A stretch of DNA of 64,000 nt, taken from the NCBI RefSeq assembly GCF_036898095.1, contig NC_090729.1, forward strand, positions 157,088,366-157,152,365. The letters run 5' to 3'. Every line of letters begins with the position of its first letter. Position 1 is the first letter of the stretch. Source of the DNA: Palaemon carinicauda. Taxonomy: Eukaryota > Arthropoda > Malacostraca > Decapoda > Palaemonidae. The notes under the pieces are model-generated. The model saw only the letters and a program-made list of their open reading frames with translations, searched no databases and was not told the DNA's origin. The position numbers were made by a program, and so were the translations under genes. Positions 1-9,659 of this stretch are shown here, piece by piece.

Positions 1-640
1 GATTGAGGACTCTCCTGAGCAAATTACAGAGACAACAGTAGATGTCTCTGGGGTTCCTCCTTTAGAGTTCTCAATATCAGGTCCTGGAGAGGCCTCCCAC
101 TTTTTTAAAATTATCAGCTTGATTAGCTATATGCACAGGCCTGATGATATGTCAAGTTCTCAACTTTCAAGTAGGCGTACTATTGACTGAATTTTTCCAG
201 AGTGTCAGAGTACCATTGTCAAATCAGGTAAAAGACACTTTAGAATTGTTGAATAAACAAATGGCTGATTCATAGAACTTACCGAGGTCAAATCGATCTG
301 CAAAACTGCTTTTGCCTGCTTTATCAAGGGAAAGTAAATTTTATGTGAACAAATCCCCTTCTGATTGACCTGGACATCGCAAATTTGATTCCAGGAACAT
401 TAAGTTAGGAACTTCCCCATCTTCAATCCTTATTTTCTGCTCCTGAGCTGTAGAATGTGAAAGTTGCAGCCATTTTTGCCTCCCAAGTATGGTTCTGACT
501 CAACCACTGGTCAGGAGCTGTATCTTTTTTTGCTATTTTACAGGGCCTTAATGATGCTGAAATTAGAAAGCAGTAAGAAAAGTTAGCACATTCAGGGGCA
601 AAAGTTCTGGAGTTTGTTCTTCACCAGACAGCTTCCACTT
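1..640 (+). pseudogene. gag-like remnant of DIRS-A
   Basis: Short open stretches in changing frames resemble the central gag region of DIRS elements, for example the stretch around 440-530 (residues FSAPEL, then ASQVW and LNHWSGAV). Stops and frameshifts break it many times. It lies directly upstream of the RT remnant in the same orientation, which supports the assignment. No start codon or zinc motif is visible; these would be outside the window. Confidence 0.45.
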
Positions 641-2520
641 GGGGTACCTGAATTATAAAGAGGAGAGACCAGTACTTGCTAAATGCACTAAAAAAATGAC
701 ACAGAGGGATGCCTCTTTACCTAAAAACTCCAGAATTATAGACCATCCTACCCTTTTTTTCCTTAGGGAAGTAACAGCAGCGATGGAAAAGTGTGAAAAA
801 CTAGCTGGTCTTCTTTCTTACTAAGGGGTGTAGCTATGCATTTTCCAACTTCTCGCCAAGCCCCTAGACCAACTTCTCTGAAACAGATACCACAATGTAG
901 GATGTTACCTGAGCCCAGAATAATTCCTCCTTTAAAAGACAGAGGATATCCCTCTAACCAAGGGGAAGAAGTTGTACAGGTTCCCATTAGGGAAGGCATA
1001 TCCCCCAGCTTACCACTAGTGGGGGGATGCCTGGAAAGTTGCTGGATGAGGTGGCAGTTAGTACAATAATTCAAGCCATAAAAAAGAATGACTTCCTGCT
1101 GACCATAGACCTTAAGGATGCCTACTTCCAACTCCCTGTCCATCCAAGGTCAAGGAAGTACTGTACTTATGTTTCCTTTTCAGGAAGGAAATGTTCCAAT
1201 TCAAGGTGCTCTGTTTCGGCCTGTCCATAGCACCACAAGTATTCACTTGCCTGTTCACTATAGTTTCCTTATGAGAATAAGACTTAAGGTACCTAGATGA
1301 CTGGCTTCTAGCAGAATCAAGGTCACAACTACTTTGTCACAGGAACCTCTGGGCTAAATTTTGTCTAGAGCTGTGGTCCAGCTAAACTTAGAAGTCAGGC
1401 CTAGTCCTTCAATGCAGCATAAAGTGCTTGGGGATGAATATAGTGTACCTATCTTCAGATAGGATCCAGAGGTTCAGACAGGTTGCAGCTCCTTTTCTGG
1501 AAATGGATTTCCTTCCAGCTCATTCATGACAGAAGCTCTTGGGCTATCTATCCCCCCTAGAGGATAGATCTTCCCTCTTTACATGGGCCACTAAAAAGCC
1601 AATGGTCGCAGATATCAAATTTCCTGTGAAGACATTCCTCTCATGGTAGCTACAGGAGAAGAATCTGTTAGTTGGATCTCCCTTACAGGTTCCAACTCAA
1701 GAGTCTCTTCTTTTTTCAGATGCTTCTCACCAAGAGTGGAGAACCCATCTAAGGAAGGAACAGATTTCAGCCACATGGTCACAGGAGGCCAAGTCCTTCC
1801 ACATAATTTACATTAAGTTGTAGGCAGTGTAGTGTACCTAGCAATGCTCCACTTTTCAGAGACAATCAAAGGTCACTCGGTAGTGTTGATGAGAGACAAC
1901 ACGACTGTAGTGACTTACATCAACAAATAGGGGGCTGTGTATCCCATCTGCTATGCCAATTAGCAGTGGTAGTACGTATAACATTAGGCCCAAGTAAATG
2001 CCATTCACCTTTCATAATGGTTTATTCTAGGGAAGAGGAACATAATAGCAGACAGTGTGAGCTAACTAGGGAGAAAAGTTGGCCCAGAATGGTTTTTGAA
2101 TCCTCAAGTGGCAACGAGTCTTCTGACTTTGTGGGGTTCCTCGAATATTGAAATGTTTACCACTCATCTGAATAAAAAAACTCCATGTGTATTGTTTCCA
2201 AGTTCTGGACACAGCTGCAGTGATATAGGATGCATTCCAACATCTGTGGGACAGAATGAACGTTCATGCCTCTCCCCATTCTGCTTGAGCCGTCAGGTGC
2301 TGAACAAAAGCAGGTCATCAAAAGACCTAAGAGTAATGATGATTATGCCAAAGTGGCCTCACATGGAGTGGTACCCGGATTTTCTAATAAAAGTTCCAAG
2401 GGAACTTCCAGATTGGCCAAACCCTCTATTTCAGCCTCACATGAAAAAGTTTTATGAAGCAATTCACTGCCTATCTCAAAGCTGGAGGTTATCCAGCACC
2501 TTCTCTGAAAGAAAGGCTTT
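640..2520 (+). pseudogene. DIRS-A reverse transcriptase / RNase H / methyltransferase-like remnant
   Basis: The RT palm motif TIDLKDAYFQLPVHP is readable near 1100-1145. The RNase H motifs FSDAS (about 1718) and MRDNTTVVTYINK (about 1890-1930) follow, then a methyltransferase-like region with IEMFTTHLNKK and MIMPKWPHMEWYPDFL (about 2150-2400). These occur in the expected DIRS order but in different frames with stops between them, so no full protein can be made. The YxDD box was not found in an open frame. Confidence 0.8.
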
Positions 2521-2539
2521 TTGAGACAGACTGCAAAGC

Positions 2540-2623
2540 AACTTTTAGGTTACCTCCTCAAGTCCTATGCATTAATCTATCAAAAATGGTCTCTTTCTAT
2601 GACTGGTGTTATTATTATTATTA

Positions 2624-2699
<76 letters not shown>

Positions 2700-3116
2700 T
2701 TGCTAAGTAGAAAGGGTATCGCTCCATTCAAGACCACCATTCCACTGATTGCAGACTTTTTAGTTTTACTATGGAAGGAATAACTCTCAGTCACTGAGGT
2801 AAAAGGCTATCACTCCACCTCGTGGGAACTCTCAGCATTGATGAAGAGTTTTGAACAGTCTTGCCCACCTCGGGAACTCAAACTCCTTCCTTGGAATGTG
2901 ATTAAGGTTCTGAGGTCCCTTAAAATAGCACTTTATGATGGTCTCCACAAAGATCCACATTAAGAACTTACTCTCAAGAGTGTCTTCCTTCTAGCTTTAA
3001 CATTTACAAAGAGAGTGAGTGAGTTACATGGCCTTTCTTATCTTGTTTCACACTTCGTAAAGTGGAAGGATATGTCTACCTTTTTTGTTCCAGAGTTTAT
3101 TGCCAAGACCAAAAAT
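2540..3116 (+). pseudogene. DIRS-A tyrosine recombinase, 5' part
   Basis: N-terminal and core part of a DIRS tyrosine recombinase. An ATT microsatellite has expanded inside it. Around 2980-3030 the frame reads KSVFLLALTFTKRVSELHGL, which carries the first catalytic Arg (RVSE). The frame runs into IAKTKN at 3099-3116, where DIRS-B begins. It resumes in the same frame at 9660. The known catalytic set of the family is R-HxxR-Y. Confidence 0.8.
2609..2698. repeat. (ATT)n microsatellite
   Basis: About 30 ATT units with one interruption (atc at about 2624), sitting inside the recombinase remnant of DIRS-A. Translated it gives runs of Tyr or Ile, which are artefacts. Confidence 0.97.
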
Positions 3117-3144
3117 GTTATTTTCATTAGTAAAATAAATTTTT

Positions 3145-3304
3145 GAATATACTTACCCGATGATCATGTAGCTGTCAACTCCGTTGCCCGACAGAAATCT
3201 ACGGTCGGGATACGCCAGCGATCGCTATCCAGGTGGGGGTGTGCTCAACAGCGCCATCTGTGGTCAGGTACTCAAGTACTTCTTGTCAACAAGACCTCAA
3301 TTTT
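3145..3304 (+). repeat. DIRS-B left inverted terminal repeat
   Basis: Begins with cttacccgatgatcatgtag and is the reverse complement of about 9497-9645. Agreement is complete by eye up to the caattt near 3300, where the two copies diverge. The outer tips (3117-3144 and 9646-9659) differ from each other; both are represented in the ICR. Confidence 0.95.
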
Positions 3305-3354
3305 CTCCTCGGTCCACTGGTTCTCTATGGGGAGGAAGGGCGGGTCCTTTAATT

Positions 3355-3444
3355 CATGATCATCGGGTAAGTATATTAAAAAATTTATTTTACTAATGAA
3401 AATAACATTTTTCAATATTAATCTTACCCGATGATCATGTAGCT
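3355..3444 (-). repeat. DIRS-B internal complementary region (ICR)
   Basis: The left half (3355-3405) is the reverse complement of the left tip (3117-3170). The right half (3406-3444) is the reverse complement of the right tip (9620-9659). In DIRS1 models the ICR templates the closing of a circular intermediate, so the junction here predicts the circle joint aaaaat/gttatt. Confidence 0.92.
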
Positions 3445-3844
3445 GATTCACACCCAGGGTGGTGGGTGGAGACCAGCATACATGTTAACAAAGAAGCTAA
3501 GTATCCCGTATTTCATTTTATTAGTTATTCAAAATAACAAACATAAAATAAATAAGTACCTGGTAAGGAAGTCGACTTGAACCATTACTCTGCCTTTATT
3601 AAGTACGTCTTCCTTACTGAGCGTAGCGGTCCTCTTAGGATGCTGAACGACTCTTAGGTGGTGAAGTATAAAGGGCTGCAACCCATACTAAAGGACCTCA
3701 TCACAACCTCTAACCTAGGCGCTTCTCAAGAAAGAATTGACCACCCGCCAAATCAACCAGGATGCGGAAGGCTTCTTAGCCGACCGTACAACCCAAAAAC
3801 AACAATAAAAAGTATTCAAGAGAAAGGTTAAAAAGGTTATGGGA

Positions 3845-6748
3845 TTATGGGAATTTAGTGGCTGAGCCCTCACCTACTACTGCACTCGCTGCTACGAATG
3901 GTCCCAGGGTGTAGCAGTTCTCGTAAAGAGACTGGACATCTTTGAGATAGAATGATGCGAACACTGACTTGCTTCTCCAATAGGTTGCATCCATAACACT
4001 CTGCAGAGAACGGTTCTGTTTGAAGGCCACTGAAGTAGCCACAGCTCTCACTTCATGTGTCCTTACCTTCAGCAAAGCAAGGTCTTCTTCCTTCAGATGA
4101 GAATGTGCTTCTCTAATCAGAAGCCTGATGTAGTAAGAAACTGCGTTCTTAGACATTGGTAGCGAAGGCTTCTTGATAGCACACCATAAGGCTTCTGATT
4201 GTCCTCGTAAAGGTTTTGACCTTCTTAGATAGTACCTAAGAGCTCTGACTGGGCAAAGTACTCTCTCCAGTTCGTTCCCCACCAAGTTGGACAGGCTTGG
4301 GATCTCGAACGATTTAGGCCAAGGACGTGAAGGAAGCTCGTTTTTAGCCAAAAAACCGAGCTGCAAGGAACATGTAGCCGTTTCCGATGTGAAACCTATG
4401 TTCCTGCTGAAGGCGTGGATCTCACTTACTCTTTTAGCTGTTGCTAGGCATACGAGGAAAAGAGTTTTTAATGTGAGGTCCTTAAAAGAGGCTGATTGGA
4501 GCGGTTCAAATCTAGATGACATAAGGAACCTTAGGACCACGTCTAGATTCCAGCCTGGAGTGGACAACCGACGTTCCTTTGAGGTCTCAAAAGACCTAAG
4601 GAGGTCCTGTAGATCTTTGTTGGTGGAAAGATCCAAGCCTCTGTGGCGGAAAACCGCTGCCAACATAATTCTGTAACCCTTGATCGTAGGAGCTGATAGG
4701 GATCTTACGTTCCTTAGATGTAACAGGAAGTCAGCAATCTGGGTTACAGTGGTACTGGTTGAGGAAACTGCATTGGCCTTGCACCAGTTTCGGAAGACTT
4801 CCCATTTAGACTGATAGACTCTGAGAGTGGATGTCCTCCTTGCTCTGGCAATCGCTCTGGCTGCCTCCTTCGAAAAGCCTCTAGCTCTTGAGAGTCTTTC
4901 GATAGTCTGAAGGCAGTCAGACGAAGAGCGTGGAGGTTTGGGTGTACCTTCTTTACGTGAGGTTGACACAGAAGGTCCACTCTTAGAGGAAGAGTCCTGG
5001 GAACGTCGACCAGCCATTGCAGTACCTCTGTGAACCATTCTCTCGCGGGCCAGAGGGGAGCAACCAACGTCAGCCGTGTCCCTTTGTGAGAGGCGAACTT
5101 CTGAAGTACCCTGTTGACAATCTTGAACGGCGGGAATGCATACAGGTCGAGATGGGACCAATCCAGCAGAAAGGCATCCACGTGAACTGCTGCTGGGTCT
5201 GGAATCGGAGAACAATACAATGGGAGCCTCTTGGTCATCGAGGTAGGGAACAGATCTATGGTTGGCTGACCCCACAGGGCCCAAAGTCTGCTGCAAACAT
5301 TCTTGTGAAGGGTCCACTCTGTGGGGATGACCTGACCCTTCCGGCTGAGGCGATCTGCCATGACATTCATATCGCCCTGAATGAACCTCGTTACCAGCGT
5401 GAGCTTTCGATCTTTTGACCAAATGAGGAGGTCCCTTGCGATCTCGAACAACTTCCTCGAATGAGTCCGTCCCTGCTTGGAGATGTAAGCCAAGGCGGTG
5501 GTGTTGTCGGAGTTCACCTCCACCACCTTGTTTAGCTGGAGGGACTTGAAGTTTATCAAGGCCAGATGAACTGCCAACAACTCCTTGCAATTGATGTGAA
5601 GTGTCCTTTGCTCCTGATTCCATGTTCCCGAGCATTCCTGTCCGTCCAATGTCGCACCCCAGCCCGAGTCTGATGCGTCCGAGAAGAGACGGTGGTCGGG
5701 GGTCTGAACAGCCAAAGGTAGACCTTCCTTGAGAAGAATGCTGTTCTTCCACCACGTTAGAGTAGACCTCATCTCTTCGGAAACAGGAACTGAGACCGTC
5801 TCTAGCGTCATGTCCTTTATCCAGTGAGCAGCTAGATGATACTGAAGGGGGCGGAGGTGGAGTCTCCCTAACTCGATGAACAGGGCCAGCGATGAAAGTG
5901 TCCCTGTTAGACTCATCCACTGCCTGACTGAGCATCGGTTCCTTCTCAGCATGCTCTGGATGCATTCTAGGGCTTGGTTGATCCTTGGGGCCGACGGAAA
6001 AGCCCGAAAAGCTCGACTCTGAATCTCCATACCCAGGTAGACAATGGTCTGGGATGGGACGAGCTGGGACTTCTCTAAATTGACCAGGAGGCCCAGTTCC
6101 TTGGTCAGATCCATAGTCCATCTGAGATTCTCCAGACAGCGACGACTTGTGGGAGCTCTTAAAAGCCAGTCGTCTAAATAGAGGGAGGCTCTGATGTCTG
6201 CCAAGTGAAGGAATTTCGCAATATTCCTCATCAGTCTCGTAAACACAAGAGGTGCCGTGCTTAGGCCAAAGCACAGGGCTTGGAACTGGTACACAACCTT
6301 TCCAAAGACGAATCTTAGGAAAGGTTGGGAGTCTGGATGGATGGGGACGTGAAAGTATGCGTCTTTCAGGTCTAACGAGACCATCCAGTCCTCCTGCCTG
6401 ACCGCTGCTAGGACCGACTTCGTCGTCTCCATCGTGAACGTCTGCTTGGTGACAAAAGCATTGAGAGCACTGACGTCCAGCACCGGTCTCCAACCTCCTG
6501 TCTTCTTGGCTACCAGGAAGAGACGGTTGTAAAAGCCCGGGGATTGATGATCCCGGACTATGACCACTGCTTCCTTTAGTAGCAAGAGCGACACCTCTTG
6601 TTGCAACGCTAGCCTCTTGTCCTTCTCCTTGTAGTTGGGAGAGAGGTTGATGGGAGATGTAGCTAGAGGGGGATTGCGGCAGAACGGAATTCTGTATCCC
6701 TCCCTTAGCCACTTCACAGACTGAGCGTCTGCACCTCTGCTCTCCCAA
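3845..6748 (-). CDS. DIRS-B tyrosine recombinase, with long N-terminal frame overlapping RT
   Basis: This 967-codon open frame ends in a tyrosine recombinase, the integrase of DIRS elements, which inserts a circular DNA copy without making a target duplication. The catalytic domain occupies roughly residues 620-967. It shows the first catalytic Arg in AKRVSEIHAFSR (about residue 770), the HxxR box in THEVRAVATS (about 900) and the nucleophilic Tyr in FASFYLK (about 932). A helical DNA-binding part (RRTSTLRVYQSKWEVFRNWC) precedes it. The first ~600 residues overlap the RT frame and are rich in Ser, Pro, Arg and Gly without a recognised domain. The true start is unknown; it may be much closer to the catalytic domain. 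Confidence 0.88.
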   Translation of the reverse strand: MGEQRCRRSVCEVAKGGIQNSVLPQSPSSYISHQPLSQLQGEGQEASVATRGVALATKGSSGHSPGSSIPGLLQPSLPGSQEDRRLETGAGRQCSQCFCHQADVHDGDDEVGPSSGQAGGLDGLVRPERRILSRPHPSRLPTFPKIRLWKGCVPVPSPVLWPKHGTSCVYETDEEYCEIPSLGRHQSLPLFRRLAFKSSHKSSLSGESQMDYGSDQGTGPPGQFREVPARPIPDHCLPGYGDSESSFSGFSVGPKDQPSPRMHPEHAEKEPMLSQAVDESNRDTFIAGPVHRVRETPPPPPSVSSSCSLDKGHDARDGLSSCFRRDEVYSNVVEEQHSSQGRSTFGCSDPRPPSLLGRIRLGLGCDIGRTGMLGNMESGAKDTSHQLQGVVGSSSGLDKLQVPPAKQGGGGELRQHHRLGLHLQAGTDSFEEVVRDRKGPPHLVKRSKAHAGNEVHSGRYECHGRSPQPEGSGHPHRVDPSQECLQQTLGPVGSANHRSVPYLDDQEAPIVLFSDSRPSSSSRGCLSAGLVPSRPVCIPAVQDCQQGTSEVRLSQRDTADVGCSPLARERMVHRGTAMAGRRSQDSSSKSGPSVSTSRKEGTPKPPRSSSDCLQTIERLSRARGFSKEAARAIARARRTSTLRVYQSKWEVFRNWCKANAVSSTSTTVTQIADFLLHLRNVRSLSAPTIKGYRIMLAAVFRHRGLDLSTNKDLQDLLRSFETSKERRLSTPGWNLDVVLRFLMSSRFEPLQSASFKDLTLKTLFLVCLATAKRVSEIHAFSRNIGFTSETATCSLQLGFLAKNELPSRPWPKSFEIPSLSNLVGNELERVLCPVRALRYYLRRSKPLRGQSEALWCAIKKPSLPMSKNAVSYYIRLLIREAHSHLKEEDLALLKVRTHEVRAVATSVAFKQNRSLQSVMDATYWRSKSVFASFYLKDVQSLYENCYTLGPFVAASAVVGEGSATKFP

Positions 6749-6930
6749 GCTTGCCAGAAGGTCTTGAGTCTGGCTCCTACTGCTGTCTGGAGATGAAGGC
6801 AGTCAAAACTTGCCTTTTGCGGACTTGGAACCCTTCTTGGACTTGCCACGGTGACTGTCTGCACGGGTACCTCCTCTGCTGGAGGTTCTGCCACGAAAGG
6901 GCGGGATGAACCTAGAAGCAGGTGTATCAA
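4744..6930 (-). CDS. DIRS-B reverse transcriptase / RNase H / methyltransferase-like polyprotein
   Basis: 728 codons. RT region: KKTGGWRPVLDVSALN (about residue 145), MVSLDLKDAYFHVPIHP (about 190) and the catalytic YLDD box in LYLDDWLL (about 255). RNase H region: FSDASDSGWGA (about 420), CKELLAVHLAL (about 453), NSDNTTALAYI (about 478) and ADRLSRKG (about 533). The C-terminal region has DLFPTS, AFPPF and LVAPLWPAREWF, the pattern known as the Dam-like methyltransferase domain of DIRS elements. It copies the element RNA into DNA. It overlaps gag by 128 bp at its start and the recombinase frame over its whole length. No protease or DDE integrase is present, as expected for the group. Confidence 0.92.
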   Translation of the reverse strand: MIHLLLGSSRPFVAEPPAEEVPVQTVTVASPRRVPSPQKASFDCLHLQTAVGARLKTFWQAWESRGADAQSVKWLREGYRIPFCRNPPLATSPINLSPNYKEKDKRLALQQEVSLLLLKEAVVIVRDHQSPGFYNRLFLVAKKTGGWRPVLDVSALNAFVTKQTFTMETTKSVLAAVRQEDWMVSLDLKDAYFHVPIHPDSQPFLRFVFGKVVYQFQALCFGLSTAPLVFTRLMRNIAKFLHLADIRASLYLDDWLLRAPTSRRCLENLRWTMDLTKELGLLVNLEKSQLVPSQTIVYLGMEIQSRAFRAFPSAPRINQALECIQSMLRRNRCSVRQWMSLTGTLSSLALFIELGRLHLRPLQYHLAAHWIKDMTLETVSVPVSEEMRSTLTWWKNSILLKEGLPLAVQTPDHRLFSDASDSGWGATLDGQECSGTWNQEQRTLHINCKELLAVHLALINFKSLQLNKVVEVNSDNTTALAYISKQGRTHSRKLFEIARDLLIWSKDRKLTLVTRFIQGDMNVMADRLSRKGQVIPTEWTLHKNVCSRLWALWGQPTIDLFPTSMTKRLPLYCSPIPDPAAVHVDAFLLDWSHLDLYAFPPFKIVNRVLQKFASHKGTRLTLVAPLWPAREWFTEVLQWLVDVPRTLPLRVDLLCQPHVKKVHPNLHALRLTAFRLSKDSQELEAFRRRQPERLPEQGGHPLSESISLNGKSSETGARPMQFPQPVPL

Positions 6931-9274
6931 CTGCTGCAGGGCGGAAGGGTCTAGGCACGGAAGGTAAGGTTTTAGCCTTACGTGCAGAAGAAGCCATTAG
7001 ATCTTGAGTATCCTTCTGGATAAGTGAGGCAGCCATCCCCTTAATCAACTCCTCCGGAAACAGACACTTGGAGAGAGGAGCAAACAACAACTCTGACTTC
7101 TGGCAAGGAGTGATACCAGCAGATAAGAAGGAGCAAAGGTGTTCTCTCTTCTTGAGGACTCCTGATACATATGAAGCCGCAAGTTCACCAGACCCATCCC
7201 GAATTGCCTTGTCCATGCTAGACATGATTAGCATGGCCGAGTCCTTATCTGAAGGGGAAGTCTTCCTGCTTAAGGCTCCCAAACACCAATCGAGGAAGTT
7301 GAAAATCTCGAAGGCACGAAAGACTCCCTTCAACATATGATCTAGATCGGAAAAGGACCAGCAGATCTTCGAACGTCTCATAGCCAACCTGCGGGGAGAG
7401 TCAACCAGACTTGAGAAGTCGGCCTGGGCAGAGGCAGGAACCCCCAAGCCAGGTTCCTCTCCCGTGGCATACCAGACGCTCGACTTAGAAGCCAGCTTGG
7501 GAGGAGGAAACACAAAAGAGGTCCTTCCCAGTTGCTTCTTGGAATGCAACCAGTCCCCCATAACCCTCAAAGCTCTCCTAGATGATCTGGCGAGAACAAG
7601 CTTGATAAAGGCAGGCGCAGCAGACTGCATGCCCAGAGCAAACTCGGAGGGAGGAGAACGAGGGGTTGCAGACACAAAATGTTCAGGATACAAGTCCCTG
7701 AACAGAGCAAGGACTTTGCGAAAGTCTAAGGAGGGTGGCGAAGACTTGTGTCCTTCAACATCAGAGTGAGGATCATCCAGATGAGCAGCTTCATCATCCG
7801 ATACATCATCATCCGAAAGTTGAGTAGTGAGTGGCAAAGGCAGAGCAGCAAGCTGAATGGCTGAATCCTGCAGAACGGGTGTATGCGTACCTGCGGATCC
7901 AACATCATGCCTCTGCTGGACAGTCTGCGAGCTGGCAACAACAGAAGCAGAGGGCTGGTGTGTGGGAGGGTCTGCGGTGGGCTGAGGAGCATGCGGTATG
8001 GTATGCAGAGCATGCTGTAAGGTATGCGGCTCATGCTGCATGGTATGCGGAGCATGCTGTAAGGTCTGCAGAGCATGCTGCATGGGCTGAAGAGAATGCC
8101 GCATAGTGCTGGAACCCGGCAACTCCTGATGCGGCAGCTCACGCATGTTAGCAGATGGTGCAGCAAGAACATGCGTCTGGCAGGGAGGGCTGCGCAGCGG
8201 TGGAGGAGCTCTCACAGTGTGGGAGCAGGCAGCCGCAGTATCTGCTGAGCGCACAACCTCTGCGGGTTGTAGGTTAACAGGAGAGGTGTTAACCTTCTCG
8301 GCATGATACTCCTGCATGAATGCCGCAAGCTGAGACTGCATAGTCTGCAGCATGGACCACTTAGGGTCTACTGTGGTTGGAGCAACAACAGACGGAGCAG
8401 AGGCCTGTTGAGGGACCACTCTACCTCTTTTGGGAGGTGTGCAGTCATCAGATGACTGCGGCGAGTCCGAACTGACCCAGTGGCTACACCTGGGCCGTTG
8501 GACTAGCTCGGAAGGGACCTTACGTTTGAGCGGTCGTGAGACCTTGGTCCACCGTTTCCTCCTGGAAACTTCTTCCACAGACGAGGAATGTAAGGGCTCA
8601 TTCGTCTGTATGTGGATGGGACGATCCTTAACAGATACGTCCGCAACCACTGAGGATACATCCGTGCGCCGATCAAGGCCTGCCGAACCCTTTGGTCCTT
8701 CGACATTGCTTCTCCCCTGGGCTTGGGAGCTTGCAAGAGGTCCCGGACTGGGAGGACGACTGGCACGCACAGATGTACCCTCATGCGCAACACTGACACT
8801 GACACTATGCACATCACTAGCACTAACACTTCCCACTGCACTCTTCGCTTTCAGCTCTCTGACATCTGCCAAGAGTTGATTGCGGTCACTAACCAACGAC
8901 TCCACCTTCTCACCGAGAGCCTGAATGGCACGCAACATATCAGCCATTGCAGGCTGAGCACTCGTAGCAGGTTCGGGAGTCACCACCACAGGGGAAGGAA
9001 AAGGTTGAGGGGCATGGGGAGAGGAAAAATCCACAGAGCGAGAAGAACTCCTCCTATCTCTCTCCTTCTCTAACCTACGTGCATATCTGAGGAATTCGTT
9101 AAAATCGAATTCCAAAAGCCCAGCACATTCCCCACATCGATCTTCCAATTGACAGGATTTACCCCTACAATTGGAACATACGGTGTGAGGATCTATAGAG
9201 GCCTTCGGAAGATGCCTAGTACAAGTCCTAACACTACACTGCCTGTATTTAGGAACTTGGGAATGGTCAGACAT
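6803..9274 (-). CDS. DIRS-B gag-like protein with N-terminal Cys cluster
   Basis: 823 codons from an ATG at 9274. The N-terminus has a Cys/His cluster (CSVRTC, then DPHTVCSNCRGKSC, then RCGEC, residues about 13-52) that probably binds zinc; the same pattern recurs in DIRS-F. A low-complexity Ser/Pro/His/Gln region follows, including five 7-residue repeats. Then comes a folded-looking gag core (about residues 540-770) with DLYPEHFV, GDWLHSKK and WSFSDLD. The tail is basic (GGTRADSHRGKSKKG), which suits nucleic acid binding. Gag is inferred from position and from likeness to the other copies here. Confidence 0.85.
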   Translation of the reverse strand: MSDHSQVPKYRQCSVRTCTRHLPKASIDPHTVCSNCRGKSCQLEDRCGECAGLLEFDFNEFLRYARRLEKERDRRSSSRSVDFSSPHAPQPFPSPVVVTPEPATSAQPAMADMLRAIQALGEKVESLVSDRNQLLADVRELKAKSAVGSVSASDVHSVSVSVAHEGTSVRASRPPSPGPLASSQAQGRSNVEGPKGSAGLDRRTDVSSVVADVSVKDRPIHIQTNEPLHSSSVEEVSRRKRWTKVSRPLKRKVPSELVQRPRCSHWVSSDSPQSSDDCTPPKRGRVVPQQASAPSVVAPTTVDPKWSMLQTMQSQLAAFMQEYHAEKVNTSPVNLQPAEVVRSADTAAACSHTVRAPPPLRSPPCQTHVLAAPSANMRELPHQELPGSSTMRHSLQPMQHALQTLQHAPHTMQHEPHTLQHALHTIPHAPQPTADPPTHQPSASVVASSQTVQQRHDVGSAGTHTPVLQDSAIQLAALPLPLTTQLSDDDVSDDEAAHLDDPHSDVEGHKSSPPSLDFRKVLALFRDLYPEHFVSATPRSPPSEFALGMQSAAPAFIKLVLARSSRRALRVMGDWLHSKKQLGRTSFVFPPPKLASKSSVWYATGEEPGLGVPASAQADFSSLVDSPRRLAMRRSKICWSFSDLDHMLKGVFRAFEIFNFLDWCLGALSRKTSPSDKDSAMLIMSSMDKAIRDGSGELAASYVSGVLKKREHLCSFLSAGITPCQKSELLFAPLSKCLFPEELIKGMAASLIQKDTQDLMASSARKAKTLPSVPRPFRPAAVDTPASRFIPPFRGRTSSRGGTRADSHRGKSKKGSKSAKGKF
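7985..8100 (-). repeat. 21-bp coding tandem repeat in DIRS-B gag
   Basis: About five units encode variants of the heptad MQHALQT / LQHAPHT. The DNA units carry gcatgctg and gtatgcgg in alternation. The frame is kept, so copy number can vary without breaking gag. Confidence 0.85.
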
Positions 9275-9496
9275 CTTGAATTTTAGAGGTAGTCAAGGGG
9301 GAATTCCAAAATTAAGCAAAGTTCGTTAACCAATGAATCAAATTAATTCCAAAAGCTTGCTAAGCTAAGGATAAAGCTTCCTGAACAGCGAAGGCTAAAC
9401 TTTAGAGCAAATACTTCACCAAATCGTGAACAAAAGACTCCAAAATCAACAGCGTATCCAAGTAGGTCTTGCCGGCGGCACGACAGAGGAAAAATT

Positions 9497-9653
9497 GAGG
9501 TCTTGTTGACAAGAAGTACTTGAGTACCTGACCACAGATGGCGCTGTTGAGCACACCCCCACCTGGATAGCGATCGCTGGCGTATCCCGACCGTAGATTT
9601 CTGTCGGGCAACGGAGTTGACAGCTACATGATCATCGGGTAAGATTAATATTG
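9497..9653 (-). repeat. DIRS-B right inverted terminal repeat
   Basis: Reverse complement of the left terminal repeat. It is the 5' end of the minus-strand element and probably holds its promoter, since gag starts about 220 bp inside it. Confidence 0.95.
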
Positions 9654-9659
9654 AAAAAT

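Larger units (their letters stand above)
3117..9659 (-). mobile_element. DIRS-B: young, apparently intact DIRS1-like retrotransposon
   Basis: A 6.5-kb element read on the minus strand with three long overlapping open frames: gag, RT-RNase H-methyltransferase-like, and tyrosine recombinase. Its inverted terminal repeats match without a visible difference over about 145 bp (roughly 3156-3300 against 9500-9645). At 3355-3444 lies an internal complementary region that joins complements of both tips, the hallmark of the DIRS group. No target-site duplication is seen; the six bases aaaaat occur on both sides (3111-3116 and 9654-9659). Intact frames and identical ITRs suggest recent insertion and possible competence. 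Confidence 0.93.

Noticed and set aside
2454..2783. Open frames with runs of Tyr or Ile
   Set aside because: Translation of the ATT microsatellite inside a dead recombinase.
3184..3396. Frame in the DIRS-B left ITR, also found at 9402-9611
   Set aside because: Identical because the ITRs are identical; too short and without known motifs.
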